From: Pseudomonas kermanshahensis
Lineage (GTDB): Bacteria; Pseudomonadota; Gammaproteobacteria; Pseudomonadales; Pseudomonadaceae
Direction: 5' to 3'
Length of the DNA stretch: 64,000 nucleotides
Assembly: GCF_014269205.2 (NCBI RefSeq)
Contig: NZ_JABWRY020000001.1
Coordinates: 2,976,001 to 3,040,000, forward strand
Shown here: positions 1 to 8,859 of the stretch, in pieces
How the letters are laid out: each line of letters starts with the position of its first letter
Position numbering within the stretch: position 1 is the stretch's first letter
Made by a program: the position numbers and the translations under genes
The notes under the pieces: generated by a model
What the model saw: only the letters and a program-made list of their open reading frames with translations
The model's database searches: none
What the model was told of the DNA's origin: nothing

Positions 1-2129
1 TCGGACCGTGCACCATCCACCAGCACCGGAAGCTTCCGCGTGCCAATAACAGACACCTGGTTCTCGGACTGAGCTGACAGCTTGGTGCCACCGCGCGCGT
101 ACACAGCGATGGTGGTGACGCCCTGGTAGCGGGTAGGCGCCTTGTCGATGCGAGCCCTCATGCCATACCACTGCACGCGATCCTGCCTGGTGTTGGCGGT
201 CGACTCCTCGCCGATTCGACGAACCTGGATTTCCCCTCGCATATAGGCCGGAAAGGTGATGGCTCTGGTGAAAGCGATCTGGTCACGGCGAGTGGCGGTG
301 AACGTCCAAAACACAGACGTCCAGTCTCCAGCCGTGCTGACATCACGATACTGAGCCTCAACCCTGATGCTGACTGGGCGCTGGTTGCCGTTCTTTTCCG
401 TGTAGCGGATCAACCCGCTTGGGAAGAAGAAGTCCAGCTCGACCCGGCGCACCTCTTCACCGTACGGGCAGACCACAAAGGGACCCGCCCAGTCGCCTTC
501 GGTGGTAGAGCCATCGAGGACGGCGGTCACGCCATTGGTTTGCAGCGCATCGAAACCGCCCCAGGCCGCATCGATGGCACCGGTGTCGGTCATCCGGGCA
601 ACGGTAATCGCCGAAGGACCATGGCTCTCGTCTTCAGGGGTTTCTTCGTCATCTTCCACCGAGTCGTCTGAAACCTCCGTAATGCGGTACCGCATGCCCC
701 TGAATCCGATGGAGGATAATAGCTCTCCGGTCTGGAGGCCGACCGCCGGCGCGCCACCGTCGTACTCCATGGTCATCTGCGCGTACTGGCCTTCCGTGGC
801 AGCTTCGGTCTTCACGCCGGTCACAAACGCCGGTGCCGACCCAAGGATATCCACCACCGAGCCAGTCACGGTCAGCGCAGTCCCGGTAAATGGGGAAGCC
901 TGCTCAGCAACCCTCAAGCGCCCGCCCACCGCACTGGCCACCAACGGCGTGCCGGCCAGGGACGCATTCACAGCTGACACCAGCCCCGCGAGATTGACGG
1001 TACTGGTGGTCAAGGACACTGGGAAGTCGCTCGCACCGCGGGAAATCGTGAAGCTTAGCGGCGTCACGTCAAAGTTAAAGCGCGACGGGGCAGCATTGCC
1101 GGTGACCATCGAGGCGCTGCCCGGTACTGCTGGCGTTCCAGGAACCGCTGGCGTGTAGCTGGCAACAACATACTCGCCGGCATTGGCGCCTGTAATCTCG
1201 ATGCGCATACCCACGGAAGGCTTAAGCATCGGGATGTGTGGGCCGCTTACCACTGTGGCGCTGCCATCAACTGGGGCGGTGAAGGTGTACGGGTAAGGCA
1301 CCTCGATGCGGGCGATCATTCCGCTTTCCCAACCGAACGGGAACCAGCCGGCGCCTTCCGGGACAGTCAGCACTTTGTCAGCCACCAGCACAGAAGACCC
1401 GGTGAACTGCTGGGCAACTGCAATGGTGGTAGTGAGCGTGAGCCCTGCCCCGCCGGTGCTGGTCGACCCGACCTCGGTAGAGTTGTGCCACCACAGGCGG
1501 GCCGGCTCGGCAGACAGCGATTCGCCTGGACCATAAATACGGTACCGCGCGGAGCTGCCAAGCGATGCGATGGACGTATCGCCAATCTTCACATCGGTGG
1601 GATTGATCTCGAACTCACCGACGCCAATGCACAACAGCATCTCCACCCACTGCTCCGTCTCGTTGACGAAGTAGTGCCGAGGCGGCACCAGGTAGTCGGG
1701 GAAGATTCTTGTGCGGCCGGCGACCTCCCGGATTATGTCCCCTACCTTCACCTGGTTGCCGGTGGTCTTCGCCAGGTTAAGGCTCTGCCCTTTTTGCGAC
1801 TTGTTCGTCGGGGTGGCCAGCGGCTTCTGCGTGAGCATGATGACGCCGACAGCCACCACGGCGGCCACCACGGCCCACACAGCGACCTCAAGGCCTGTGC
1901 CCTTGGGCTCCGGGTAGATACGGACGGTGTCCATCGGGGAAAACTCGGCCTTTCCCCAATGGGCAGGTGCAATGAAAACCCCATTTACCTCTATGCTGAT
2001 GGGCGGCGACGAGCGCGGCACATACCCTGGCACATTGCGCTGCAGCCACCCCTCGATTGTCATCACCTTGTCGGTTCTGTGGCGCTCCAGGGGAGAGCCC
2101 TCAAGCTTGCTCGGGTAGAATTCGATCAC
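1..2129 (-). CDS. TipJ/J-like tail tip host-specificity protein, C-terminus beyond window
   Basis: Central tail-tip protein that would contact the host receptor. About 709 residues are visible from a GTG start at 2127-2129 and the frame stays open to the left edge, so the C-terminal part is missing. The N-terminus begins [11 protein letters not shown]; a hydrophobic segment near residues 75-95 ([17 protein letters not shown]) and a following [15 protein letters not shown] stretch are typical of TipJ-family pseudomonad siphophage proteins. The start overlaps the upstream NlpC/P60 gene by 29 nt, and GTGAG lies 8 nt before the GTG. It is the last visible gene of the late operon. Family assignment is from recognition of sequence style and position; receptor specificity cannot be read. 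Confidence 0.85.
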   Translation of the reverse strand, partial: MIEFYPSKLEGSPLERHRTDKVMTIEGWLQRNVPGYVPRSSPPISIEVNGVFIAPAHWGKAEFSPMDTVRIYPEPKGTGLEVAVWAVVAAVVAVGVIMLTQKPLATPTNKSQKGQSLNLAKTTGNQVKVGDIIREVAGRTRIFPDYLVPPRHYFVNETEQWVEMLLCIGVGEFEINPTDVKIGDTSIASLGSSARYRIYGPGESLSAEPARLWWHNSTEVGSTSTGGAGLTLTTTIAVAQQFTGSSVLVADKVLTVPEGAGWFPFGWESGMIARIEVPYPYTFTAPVDGSATVVSGPHIPMLKPSVGMRIEITGANAGEYVVASYTPAVPGTPAVPGSASMVTGNAAPSRFNFDVTPLSFTISRGASDFPVSLTTSTVNLAGLVSAVNASLAGTPLVASAVGGRLRVAEQASPFTGTALTVTGSVVDILGSAPAFVTGVKTEAATEGQYAQMTMEYDGGAPAVGLQTGELLSSIGFRGMRYRITEVSDDSVEDDEETPEDESHGPSAITVARMTDTGAIDAAWGGFDALQTNGVTAVLDGSTTEGDWAGPFVVCPYGEEVRRVELDFFFPSGLIRYTEKNGNQRPVSIRVEAQYRDVSTAGDWTSVFWTFTATRRDQIAFTRAITFPAYMRGEIQVRRIGEESTANTRQDRVQWYGMRARIDKAPTRYQGVTTIAVYARGGTKLSAQSENQVSVIGTRKLPVLVDGARS

Positions 2130-2514
2130 GGTGATAACTCACTTTCAGGTACTGGTCTTGAAATCGCCGAAGCGGCTTGATGGTCGCCCCGCTGGGCTTC
2201 ATTTCCAGGCCATGCAGGCGGCCTTCTGCCTCAACGATCAGCGCAACGTGGATGCAGATATCGCCCCGCCAAACGCAGGCGATTGCGCCCATCTCCGGAT
2301 CACAGCGCTCCATGCCGGCGGCTTCGTGGTTGACTGCCCGGGTGAACTCCGCCGGCATGGTGTTTCGAACATATCCCCAACTCGGCAGCAGCCGCAGGCC
2401 ATAAACCTCATGGCGTACAGCCCTGGCCAGCCCCCAGCAATCGAAGCGAGCAGGGCCGCGTCCGCCATCTTCGTAGGCTGAGCTCAAGTATTTATCGAAC
2501 ATTTCTGCGCCCAA
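2101..2514 (-). CDS. NlpC/P60-type tail assembly protein (lambda K-like)
   Basis: 137 residues. The catalytic cysteine is in DCWGLAR (Cys26) and the partner histidine in CIHVALIVE near residue 90, as in NlpC/P60 peptidases of siphophage tail tips. Such proteins lie between the tape measure region and J and are thought to open peptidoglycan during assembly or entry. Translation may start at Met5 (MFDKYL) rather than Met1. It lies directly downstream of a terminator hairpin, so its transcription depends on read-through from the upstream late operon. Family is firm; the exact role is inferred from position. Confidence 0.8.
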   Translation of the reverse strand: MGAEMFDKYLSSAYEDGGRGPARFDCWGLARAVRHEVYGLRLLPSWGYVRNTMPAEFTRAVNHEAAGMERCDPEMGAIACVWRGDICIHVALIVEAEGRLHGLEMKPSGATIKPLRRFQDQYLKVSYHRDRILPEQA

Positions 2515-2516
2515 TA

Positions 2517-2546
2517 AAAAGCCCAGCTAAAAAGCTGGGCTTGTTT
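2517..2546 (-). terminator. Rho-independent terminator after lipoprotein moron
   Basis: Stem GCCCAGC/GCTGGGC (2521-2527 with 2534-2540), extended by A-T pairs, loop AAAA. The minus-strand side ends in TTTTTATT. It closes the lipoprotein gene at 2560-2919 but also sits in the path of late transcription towards the NlpC/P60 and J genes. Confidence 0.85.
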
Positions 2547-2559
2547 GCAGTTAACCGCT

Positions 2560-2919
2560 TTAGGCTTTGGAAGAACATCCAGGCTGGCTCTGGTCGATGA
2601 TCAGGTCACCCTCAACTCGGTAGCCGATCATGCCGAAAATGAACGAGTGATTTACCGAGGTCATAACCACATCGCTCAAGCCGACAGCGCACCGGTCTTT
2701 CTGAATCGCATCGTCCATGGCTGTCTTGATGTTTGGGAAGCCAAGCGGGAACAGAATCACGGGATAGTTATCCTCGCCAATCACACGCTTACCCTTCACG
2801 AATTTCGAAGAGTTCAGGTTGTAATTTTTAGTACTTGCGACGGTCATGTCCGCAACTCGTACTGTACAGCCAGATGCCAAAACGGCACCCATCAACGCAG
2901 CAATTACCGCTTTTTTCAT
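2560..2919 (-). CDS. small phage lipoprotein (moron)
   Basis: 119 residues with a type II signal peptide and lipobox LASGC (Cys18), so a lipoprotein, probably in the outer membrane. The mature part is small (about 100 residues) and has two further cysteines (CAVG, PGCSS). No enzyme motif is seen. It has its own extended -10 promoter upstream and its own terminator downstream, and it interrupts the tail gene order. This is the architecture of a lysogenic-conversion gene expressed from the prophage. A role in surface modification or superinfection exclusion is inference only. Confidence 0.75.
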   Translation of the reverse strand: MKKAVIAALMGAVLASGCTVRVADMTVASTKNYNLNSSKFVKGKRVIGEDNYPVILFPLGFPNIKTAMDDAIQKDRCAVGLSDVVMTSVNHSFIFGMIGYRVEGDLIIDQSQPGCSSKA

Positions 2920-2944
2920 GTTTGACTCCGCTTGAAAGGCCGCG

Positions 2945-2953
2945 ACTATAGCA
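2945..2953 (-). promoter_or_regulatory. extended -10 promoter of the lipoprotein moron
   Basis: On the minus strand TGCTATAGT fits the extended -10 form TGnTATAAT, 26 nt before the ATG. No good -35 is visible at 17 nt (TGCCTT), as expected for extended -10 promoters. This would let the gene be transcribed in the lysogen independently of the late operon. Confidence 0.5.
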
Positions 2954-2981
2954 AAAGGCCTTCACGTAAGGCATCGGCAGA

Positions 2982-3467
2982 TCACACGTACCTAAGGCAG
3001 GGGGCGAAACTCAAGGTGTACTTGCGCCTTGGCCAAGCCAAATTGATGTAGTCGGTGTAACCAGCCTGCAGCTGCACGCTGGCCCCTTCCATGAACCCGC
3101 TGAGCACCGTCATCCGGTACGGTTTCTCTGCGGGCGCGGATAGGTCGGACGAGAGGAATATCCGGAACACCAGGGTGATCTTCTCCCGGGCCTCCAGCGC
3201 CTGGTCGATCAGTTGCTGAGCTACGCCGGTGACGTTGTCGATCGCAAAGGTCAGCGTCTGGCTGCCGCTGTCGTCACGCTTTGGCAAGGCGGCATCGAAG
3301 GCAGACGCAGTGAACTTCACCTGTACGCCTGTTTCGAGCGTGGCCACGACATCATCGAAGCCGGCACAGAGGTAGATCGGCGCAGGCCAGGCTGGGCAGC
3401 GAAGCTCAAGGGTCGGAATGATCCACGCCTTGCCGCCAGAGGCGTACAGCGTTGCAAGCGCGGTCAT
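2982..3467 (-). CDS. DUF1833 family tail protein
   Basis: 161 residues starting at MTALATLYASGG (ATG at 3465-3467, overlapping the tape-measure stop as ATGA). A longer reading frame upstream only mirrors the tape-measure gene. The composition and segments such as TFAIDNVTGVAQQLIDQALEA match the DUF1833 family, found between the tape measure and tail-tip genes of lambda-like Pseudomonas phages. It presumably belongs to the distal tail or tail-tip complex, equivalent in position to lambda M/L. No catalytic motif is seen. Confidence 0.8.
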   Translation of the reverse strand: MTALATLYASGGKAWIIPTLELRCPAWPAPIYLCAGFDDVVATLETGVQVKFTASAFDAALPKRDDSGSQTLTFAIDNVTGVAQQLIDQALEAREKITLVFRIFLSSDLSAPAEKPYRMTVLSGFMEGASVQLQAGYTDYINLAWPRRKYTLSFAPCLRYV

Positions 3468-6400
3468 CGGCCTATCCTTTTCGCTCCGTAGTACTGTTCG
3501 TGTGCCTTGGCGAGCGCCCCGCCCTGGCGGATGTTGGCCACGCACAGATCAATGATCTGGCGGCCATCTGGGCCTGTTGACATCTGAACCTGCCCTGCGC
3601 GACTGGCATCCTCATACAGGTTGACCTGTGGGGCAGGCTGAGCCGGCGCGGGGCCGCCCGAAGCCACTGAATCAGCAGTGGGCGCCGAAGAACTGCCTGG
3701 GCCGCCAACGAAGGCAGCACGGCCGTCGCTGATAGCCTCCAGCGTGCCAACGCCGATACGCGCAGTGGCCTCGGCATCAAACACATACTCACCACGGTGC
3801 ACCGGACCAGCGACCTCATCCTTGCGGCCGTGGCCCGTATAGCCACCATCCATGAAGCCGACACCGGCCATGGCCGTCATGCCCACAGCAGATGCCAGAG
3901 GCGTTGCGATGGTGAGCGCGGTGGCCATTGCGCCTGGGGCCAGAGCTGGGCCAACGATTGGAATTGCCGCAGTAGAAGCAAATGCAGCCAAACCGGCCTG
4001 CAGCGCTGTCGCCTCCGCGTTCGCCGCCATCATCCCGGCCGAACTAGCCTGGGTGGTTTTGCCCACGATCATCTGCACGCCCTGATACACCAACCATTGC
4101 GCCGCCATGTCGGCCAAAGCGTTGAGCACCGACTCGGCGAATCCGCTGATCATGTTCCCAAGCGCATCGCCTGCACTCTCGGCGCCGGTGGCGACGTCGG
4201 TCATGAAGGTGCTCAGCTCGCCACGCGCACTCCCCAGCATGCTGGTGGTGGCATCTGCTGCTTGAGCTGAGTAGTTCTGCGCCTCATCGGAAAAGTTCGC
4301 CCAGGCGTCACGAACACCGTTCATCCAGTTGGATTGCTGTTCATCTACCGCTGCGTAGTAGTTGCTCTGGTTTTCTAATTGCTTGTCCAGTTCCTGCTTG
4401 AGGATTAAGGTTTCGCCAGCAACCAGTTCCGGGCTTACCTGCCCGGTATTGGCCTGCTCATTGAGCACCTTCAAGTCGGCTACATACTTTTGCCGCAGCG
4501 CCAGTTCAGCGCGCATGCGATCACGGGCCTTGTCTCCCGCGCCAATCCCCTCAAGCTCCTGTGCAAATCCATCAGCCTGGGTCTTGGTTCCTGCCTGCTG
4601 CGTGGCCTTGAAGGCGCTGAGCTTCAACGCATCTTCATTGGCCTTCTTGATTTTGTTGAGCCCATCGAGCTCAGCCGCCAGTTCGAGTAGGCGCTTCTGC
4701 TGGGCTTTCGACAGATTGCCGAGTTTGCCCTCTTGTAGCTCGAAGGACAGCTTGGCGACCTCAGTGGCATCCTTCTGCTTGTCGCCCGTGGTGTTGATCA
4801 GCTCGATCTGGCGCTTGTAGCCTTCCTCGGTCGTGTCGAAGTCTTTCAGCTGCTTTTTCGTGGCCTGGTCTGATTTGGACTCGCCATCGCGCTTTGACTT
4901 GCTCGCCCTATCGTTTACTTTCTTCTGCGCCTCGATGGCATTTGCGAAAGAGAGAGCGGCCAGGCGATCCGCTTCGGTCAGATCAGTGTGCTCGGCAAGG
5001 TACCGGTTGACCACTTTGATCATGTCGCCGTTGTCTTGCAGGCCGGCCAACTGCTTCTGCAAGGTATCGAGGTAGGTCTGACCGGCAGTGCTCATGCCCA
5101 ACTTCGCGGCGTTATTCGCCTGAGTCGACGCCGTGTTGTCGTTTGTAGCTCCGGTCAGTACGCGAAGCGTGTCGGCGATCCGAGAGGAAGTTTCATCGGC
5201 ATTGCCCACGGCTCGCGCCTGGGTTATCCATTGCTGCAGTGTGCCCTCAGGAATTCTCAGCCGATCTCCAACTTCCTGAAGAATTGGAGACAGGCCATCA
5301 CCTGCCTTCCGCGCTTCATTCAATCGGTCAATCACCGATTGATATTCGGCCAGCTGCTTACCGTACATTCCCCCAGAGTCGCGGGCCGGGGCCGTGACCT
5401 TCGCTCTTCGGATTGATTGAGCCAAAGAGCCGTAGGCGTCTTGGACCTCTTCAGCAGCCTTAACCTGCCTCTGCTTCCAATCCACCAGAGCCGCGGCGCG
5501 CTGGTCCTGATTAAGCTTAGCGAATTCCTCCCGAAGCTGAGACACCGGCTTCTTCAGTTCATCCAAGCTGACAGCCGCTTCATCTGCATTGTCGCGAAGC
5601 AGGAGGAAACTTGCCGCTGCAGTGCCCACCAGCATGGCTAGACCCATTGGCCCGCCAAGGACCGCCATCAGCCCGCCCCTTATGGTCGTGCTCGCCAAAT
5701 TCGCCTGCGCGATTGCAAGGGCGTCAGTTGACGACTTGAGCGCGGCCTGCTTGGGGATTAGCTGGGTCTGAACCAGAGAAAGCCTTTGCAAGCCAGTAGC
5801 TGCAGCAACTGAGGCTTCAGCTTGTAACACCTGTGCTTGCGCGTAGATCCGCTGTGCTTCAGCAGCTCTGACAGCGGATTCAGCGCTTTGTATTTGGGCG
5901 GCGCGCTGGGCAAGTGTTGCTTTCACTGCCAAGTAGGTTTTGGCAGCGTAGTTAGTGAGAGCGGCTACACCGGCGCCGCCAATTGCGACAGCCACCAGAT
6001 CAACGTTCTCGCCGAGAGTAATGAGTACTTTAGATAGGCCGCCAACAGCACCGGTCTGCTCCTCCATCTTCCCTAAGAAGTTGCCAATCGCGTTGCTGAT
6101 GTTCATCAGGGCGTCTTGGACGCTAGTGGACATATCTGCGGCAGCTTTGCGGTTCGCTTCAACCGTTTTCAGCAGGCCAGTATTGATATCATCGAGCGCG
6201 AGCTTCCCCTCAATGCCAAGATCTCTGATCTTGTCCGCGCTCTTACCGGTCGCAACAGCAATCGAATCTACAATGGTAGGCATTGCAGTCTGGATAGAAA
6301 TCCAACCATCCGCGTCGACCTTTCCGGTCTGTAGTGCCTTTGAGTAGGCATCAAGAGCAGAACCGGCTTTGTCTGCAGCAGCAGCGTTGGTCACCAGCAG

Positions 6401-6862
6401 AAAGCTGAAGCTGTCAGTGATGTCCAAAGTCTGCTGGGTGTTGAAGCCCAGGCTGCGCATAACGTCCGCAGTCCGGATGTACAGCTCTTGTGCCTCAGCC
6501 ATCGGGCGATATGTTTCTTGGGCCGTTTGAAGCAGGTGCTCCTGCACCGCTTGATACTCGCTCGAACTGCCGGCCGCCGCCTTCATTCGGTCGGACATCT
6601 GGCCGTAAGCATCAACCTGCTTGATGATTCCGCCGATTAAACCGGCACCGGCAACTGCTGCGAAAGCGCCGCGGATGAGAGTGCCTGCTTGCTGCGCGGC
6701 GGTGCCCGCCCTGTCAAAGGCTGAATCGACGTGAGCCAGGTTACGGTCAATTGCCTGCGATGACCGGGCGACCAACTGATCAGCATTGGCCAGCTCGCGG
6801 CGCAACTGGGCGGTGGTTGCCTCAATCTGGACCAGCATCCCTTGGACTTGTTGGTCAGCCAT
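3464..6862 (-). CDS. tail tape measure protein
   Basis: 1132 residues from MADQQVQGML (ATG 6860-6862, preceded by GGAGAAAAGC). A long N-terminal coiled-coil/alanine-rich part (residues about 1-110) leads into the 'tape_meas_nterm' type domain (KQVDAYGQMSDRMKAAAG, ELYIRTADVMRSLG). Several hydrophobic segments follow near residues 310-330 and 425-450 and again near the C-terminus (AIPIVGPALAPGAMATAL). The middle is charged coiled coil. This is the scaffold that sets tail length and is ejected with the DNA. Its length makes it the largest tail gene, and it lies downstream of the G/GT chaperone pair, though here a lipoprotein gene and a terminator intervene. Confidence 0.92.
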   Translation of the reverse strand: MADQQVQGMLVQIEATTAQLRRELANADQLVARSSQAIDRNLAHVDSAFDRAGTAAQQAGTLIRGAFAAVAGAGLIGGIIKQVDAYGQMSDRMKAAAGSSSEYQAVQEHLLQTAQETYRPMAEAQELYIRTADVMRSLGFNTQQTLDITDSFSFLLVTNAAAADKAGSALDAYSKALQTGKVDADGWISIQTAMPTIVDSIAVATGKSADKIRDLGIEGKLALDDINTGLLKTVEANRKAAADMSTSVQDALMNISNAIGNFLGKMEEQTGAVGGLSKVLITLGENVDLVAVAIGGAGVAALTNYAAKTYLAVKATLAQRAAQIQSAESAVRAAEAQRIYAQAQVLQAEASVAAATGLQRLSLVQTQLIPKQAALKSSTDALAIAQANLASTTIRGGLMAVLGGPMGLAMLVGTAAASFLLLRDNADEAAVSLDELKKPVSQLREEFAKLNQDQRAAALVDWKQRQVKAAEEVQDAYGSLAQSIRRAKVTAPARDSGGMYGKQLAEYQSVIDRLNEARKAGDGLSPILQEVGDRLRIPEGTLQQWITQARAVGNADETSSRIADTLRVLTGATNDNTASTQANNAAKLGMSTAGQTYLDTLQKQLAGLQDNGDMIKVVNRYLAEHTDLTEADRLAALSFANAIEAQKKVNDRASKSKRDGESKSDQATKKQLKDFDTTEEGYKRQIELINTTGDKQKDATEVAKLSFELQEGKLGNLSKAQQKRLLELAAELDGLNKIKKANEDALKLSAFKATQQAGTKTQADGFAQELEGIGAGDKARDRMRAELALRQKYVADLKVLNEQANTGQVSPELVAGETLILKQELDKQLENQSNYYAAVDEQQSNWMNGVRDAWANFSDEAQNYSAQAADATTSMLGSARGELSTFMTDVATGAESAGDALGNMISGFAESVLNALADMAAQWLVYQGVQMIVGKTTQASSAGMMAANAEATALQAGLAAFASTAAIPIVGPALAPGAMATALTIATPLASAVGMTAMAGVGFMDGGYTGHGRKDEVAGPVHRGEYVFDAEATARIGVGTLEAISDGRAAFVGGPGSSSAPTADSVASGGPAPAQPAPQVNLYEDASRAGQVQMSTGPDGRQIIDLCVANIRQGGALAKAHEQYYGAKRIGR

Positions 6863-6881
6863 GCTTTTCTCCAGGCAATAA

Positions 6882-6903
6882 AAAACCCGCCGAAGCGGGT
6901 GGT
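6882..6903 (-). terminator. Rho-independent terminator with TTCG loop after second lipoprotein gene
   Basis: On the minus strand the stem ACCCGC/GCGGGT with a TTCG tetraloop (6885-6900) is followed by TTTTTT. It lies between the lipoprotein gene at 6915 and the tape measure start, so late transcription must pass it to reach the tape measure gene. Confidence 0.85.
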
Positions 6904-6914
6904 AAAACGGGAAA

Positions 6915-7250
6915 CTAACGACAGTGCGTTGACCAGGCCGTATCAAAATCTCCCGGATTCATGCGGCCATCGTTCTCGAAAACTACCATTTCCTTGCTTG
7001 CTGCGATGAATCTTCGGAAACCAACATAGCCCCCAAACGAATTCTTAGAATTCACCTCGCCACAGAGCCCACGTTGATTACGAAACTCAGCGCTGCCGGG
7101 ATCCTTTAAGACTCCGCCCACAAATTCTCTAGCAACCCGCTGGTTTCTTATCTCCGCCATTGCGGCTGCACTTTCCGCCTTTTTCGCATCCGATTGCCCA
7201 CATGCTGCCAGAAACAAAAAAGCAGGAAGCATCACTATCATTTTCTGCAT
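6915..7250 (-). CDS. second small phage lipoprotein (moron)
   Basis: 111 residues with signal peptide and lipobox LAACG (Cys17). The mature part has a helical stretch (AKKAESAAAMAEIRNQR) followed by a segment with two cysteines (GLCGEV, STHCR) that could form a disulfide in the periplasm. Inserted between the tail chaperone pair and the tape measure, where lambda-like phages normally have nothing. Followed by a strong terminator; a possible promoter (TTGTTA, 16 nt, TGATAG) lies 20-60 nt upstream. Function unknown; likely expressed in the lysogen. Confidence 0.7.
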   Translation of the reverse strand: MQKMIVMLPAFLFLAACGQSDAKKAESAAAMAEIRNQRVAREFVGGVLKDPGSAEFRNQRGLCGEVNSKNSFGGYVGFRRFIAASKEMVVFENDGRMNPGDFDTAWSTHCR

Positions 7251-7292
7251 TCGTCAATCCCTATCACCTGGACAGGGAAGACTAACAAAATG

Positions 7293-7565
7293 CTAATTGC
7301 CCCGTCTTCCTGTCAGGGCATGGCGCAGCTTGTCGGCCACAGCTGAGGCGCTGGGTTTCGGTTTGGCCCCTTGCCCCTTTCCTTTGCCGAAGGGGTTGGT
7401 CATCTGCGACCACTCGAGCCTGGCATCAAGTGCCATGAATAGCTCGGGTAGCGGCGTTCGCCAGGCCACGTCAGGCTGCCAACCAAGCCAGCCAGTCGCG
7501 ATCGAATAGAGCCGGTCGACGTAACTCCCGTCCTCGATGACGCTTACGCCGTCCCGGCTTGTTCG
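7293..7565 (-). CDS. tail assembly chaperone T-domain, read by -1 frameshift from the G-like gene
   Basis: This frame has no convincing start of its own: it opens just upstream of the slippery heptamer at 7565-7571 and runs 90 codons to TAG at 7293-7295. The encoded segment begins RTSRDGVSVIEDG and contains WLGWQPDVAWRTPLPELFMALDA, ending in a basic tail. It is in the -1 frame relative to the G-like gene. In lambda the corresponding GT extension binds the tape measure protein while G shields it. The product would therefore be a fusion of about 195 residues starting at 7873. Family name is by position and architecture. Confidence 0.75.
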   Translation of the reverse strand, partial: RTSRDGVSVIEDGSYVDRLYSIATGWLGWQPDVAWRTPLPELFMALDARLEWSQMTNPFGKGKGQGAKPKPSASAVADKLRHALTGRRGN

Positions 7566-7873
7566 TTTCCCGCGTCTTTACCGCGCGGGTTGTACAGCGC
7601 GACCAGGTAGGCATTCAGCTGCGTCGACACGTCAAGAACGCCGTGTAGCCAAACTTGCTCCGGCACTGCCTTGGCGGCTTTGTCGTCCAGGCCGGCACCG
7701 GCCACCAGGATGGCGGCGCAACCGTCGACGCTGAGCGAGGTGATCGCCTGGGAAGCACCGCGCAGGCCGCCAAAGCGGCTCTCGATCGCCCGCACAGCTT
7801 TCAAGGTTGGAGTAAGGGTGAACTCTTCATCACCCAGCTTGACGGTAACGGTACCGTGCAGCGTGTTATTCAT
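7544..7873 (-). CDS. tail assembly chaperone (lambda G-like)
   Basis: 109 residues, beginning MNNTLHGTVTVKLGDEEFTL and containing KAVRAIESRFGGLRGA, a pattern of small phage tail tube/chaperone proteins located between tail tube and tape measure genes. Stop TAA at 7544-7546. Twenty nucleotides before the stop lies GGGAAAC in the phase G GGA AAC, so a fraction of ribosomes should shift to the -1 frame and make the longer G-T product. Acts in the cytoplasm during tail assembly and is not expected in the virion. Confidence 0.82.
   Translation of the reverse strand: MNNTLHGTVTVKLGDEEFTLTPTLKAVRAIESRFGGLRGASQAITSLSVDGCAAILVAGAGLDDKAAKAVPEQVWLHGVLDVSTQLNAYLVALYNPRGKDAGNEQAGTA
7565..7571 (-). promoter_or_regulatory. 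-1 ribosomal frameshift site GGGAAAC
   Basis: On the minus strand the heptamer reads G GGA AAC in the zero frame, matching X XXY YYZ. Lambda uses GGGAAAG at the same point of the G/T pair. The -1 frame is open for 91 codons from this site and closed (TAA) only 10 nt upstream of it. Confidence 0.8.
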
Positions 7874-7913
7874 GGATTAGGTCCTGTGAGGCCGGGGCCA
7901 AAGCCCCGGGCGC

Positions 7914-8417
7914 TTATGGGTTGACCGGGGCCGGCAGCAGTTCGAGGATTTCCGAGTTGATGCCAAAGGTGACATTGCGGCGTACCACGTTGTCAGCGGC
8001 GCCCGGGGCAACGGTGTTGTTCATCACCTTCGCGCGGTAATAGAACGTGGTCGGGCTGATCGCCGGCGAGGCATCGGGATCGCCGTCGTTCAGGGTGACC
8101 TTGATGTTGTAGTCACCCTTGCTGCGATCTTTGTGGGCGGTCTTCACTGCATTTTGGCCGGCGTCCCCGTTGTCCAAGCCCACAGTGAAGGTCATGTCGC
8201 CGGCGTCAGCCGTGCCCTTGTACTTGCGCACACGGCCATCCTCGAGCGACGTGAAGGTCACGCTGCTGAAGGTGTCGCCGAACTCGCCGAGGTCTTCGAT
8301 TTCACCAACACGCACGTAGGTATCGGCCTCGTACTCGGTTTTGGTGGTCGCCCCGGTCTTGCTGCCAATGAAGAGGCGGCAGCCGGCGGCTGTATTGAGG
8401 TTGTCTTCTGCGGGCAT
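7914..8417 (-). CDS. major tail tube protein
   Basis: 167 residues beginning MPAEDNLNTAAGCRLFIG. Alternating beta-strand pattern with KTEYEADTYVRVGEIEDLGEFG and a conserved TFTVGLDNGDAGQNAV segment, as in lambda V N-domain/HK97 gp6-type tail tube proteins. Forms the hexameric tube of the non-contractile tail. Position between the DUF3168 terminator-type protein and the chaperone pair supports the call. Confidence 0.85.
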   Translation of the reverse strand: MPAEDNLNTAAGCRLFIGSKTGATTKTEYEADTYVRVGEIEDLGEFGDTFSSVTFTSLEDGRVRKYKGTADAGDMTFTVGLDNGDAGQNAVKTAHKDRSKGDYNIKVTLNDGDPDASPAISPTTFYYRAKVMNNTVAPGAADNVVRRNVTFGINSEILELLPAPVNP

Positions 8418-8472
8418 GGGTGATCCTCCAAAGCCACGTTGGATAGAAGCCGCAGCGCGGCCAGTGAGTGAT

Positions 8473-8859
8473 TCAGTGGGTGGTGATCACGCGGACGGTG
8501 ATCGAGCCCTGGTAGGTGATGCCGTCGGCATCGCGCTGAGCATCGGCCTGCTCGATCCGGACGGATACCGCGCGGCCCACCTCCAGCGGGAGGCGGCGCT
8601 CGTCTAAGGCGGCGATGACCTCCCCGTTGATGCGCTTGACCTCGGCTTGGCCCACTGCATCGGACCAGACCGACAGGTACAGAAGGCGCGTCTCACGCTT
8701 GCGGCCTGAGATCGGGCTGCTATTGACCGAGACCTCCCGATCAATGGAGACATAAGGCATATCCGCGTTCAGTGGTGCGCCGTCGTAGATAGGGCAGCTG
8801 ACCTCGGCCGTGAGCCTGGCAAAGATCGCTTCCTGCAAGGCCAGTGATGGATCAGCCAT
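8473..8859 (-). CDS. DUF3168 tail completion/terminator protein (lambda U-like)
   Basis: 128 residues. MADPSLALQEAIFARLTAE, YDGAPLNADMPYVSID and LLYLSVWSDAVGQAEVKRI are typical of DUF3168 proteins, which cap the tail tube and join it to the head. The start overlaps the HK97-gp10-like gene by 8 nt, so the two are translationally coupled. It lies directly upstream of the tail tube gene, as usual. Confidence 0.85.
   Translation of the reverse strand: MADPSLALQEAIFARLTAEVSCPIYDGAPLNADMPYVSIDREVSVNSSPISGRKRETRLLYLSVWSDAVGQAEVKRINGEVIAALDERRLPLEVGRAVSVRIEQADAQRDADGITYQGSITVRVITTH

Noticed and set aside
502..2180. Long plus-strand reading frames over the J region (218 and 314 codons)
   Set aside because: They lie antisense to the J-like gene, have no ribosome sites, and their translations are rich in H/R/P as is typical of shadow frames in GC-rich DNA.
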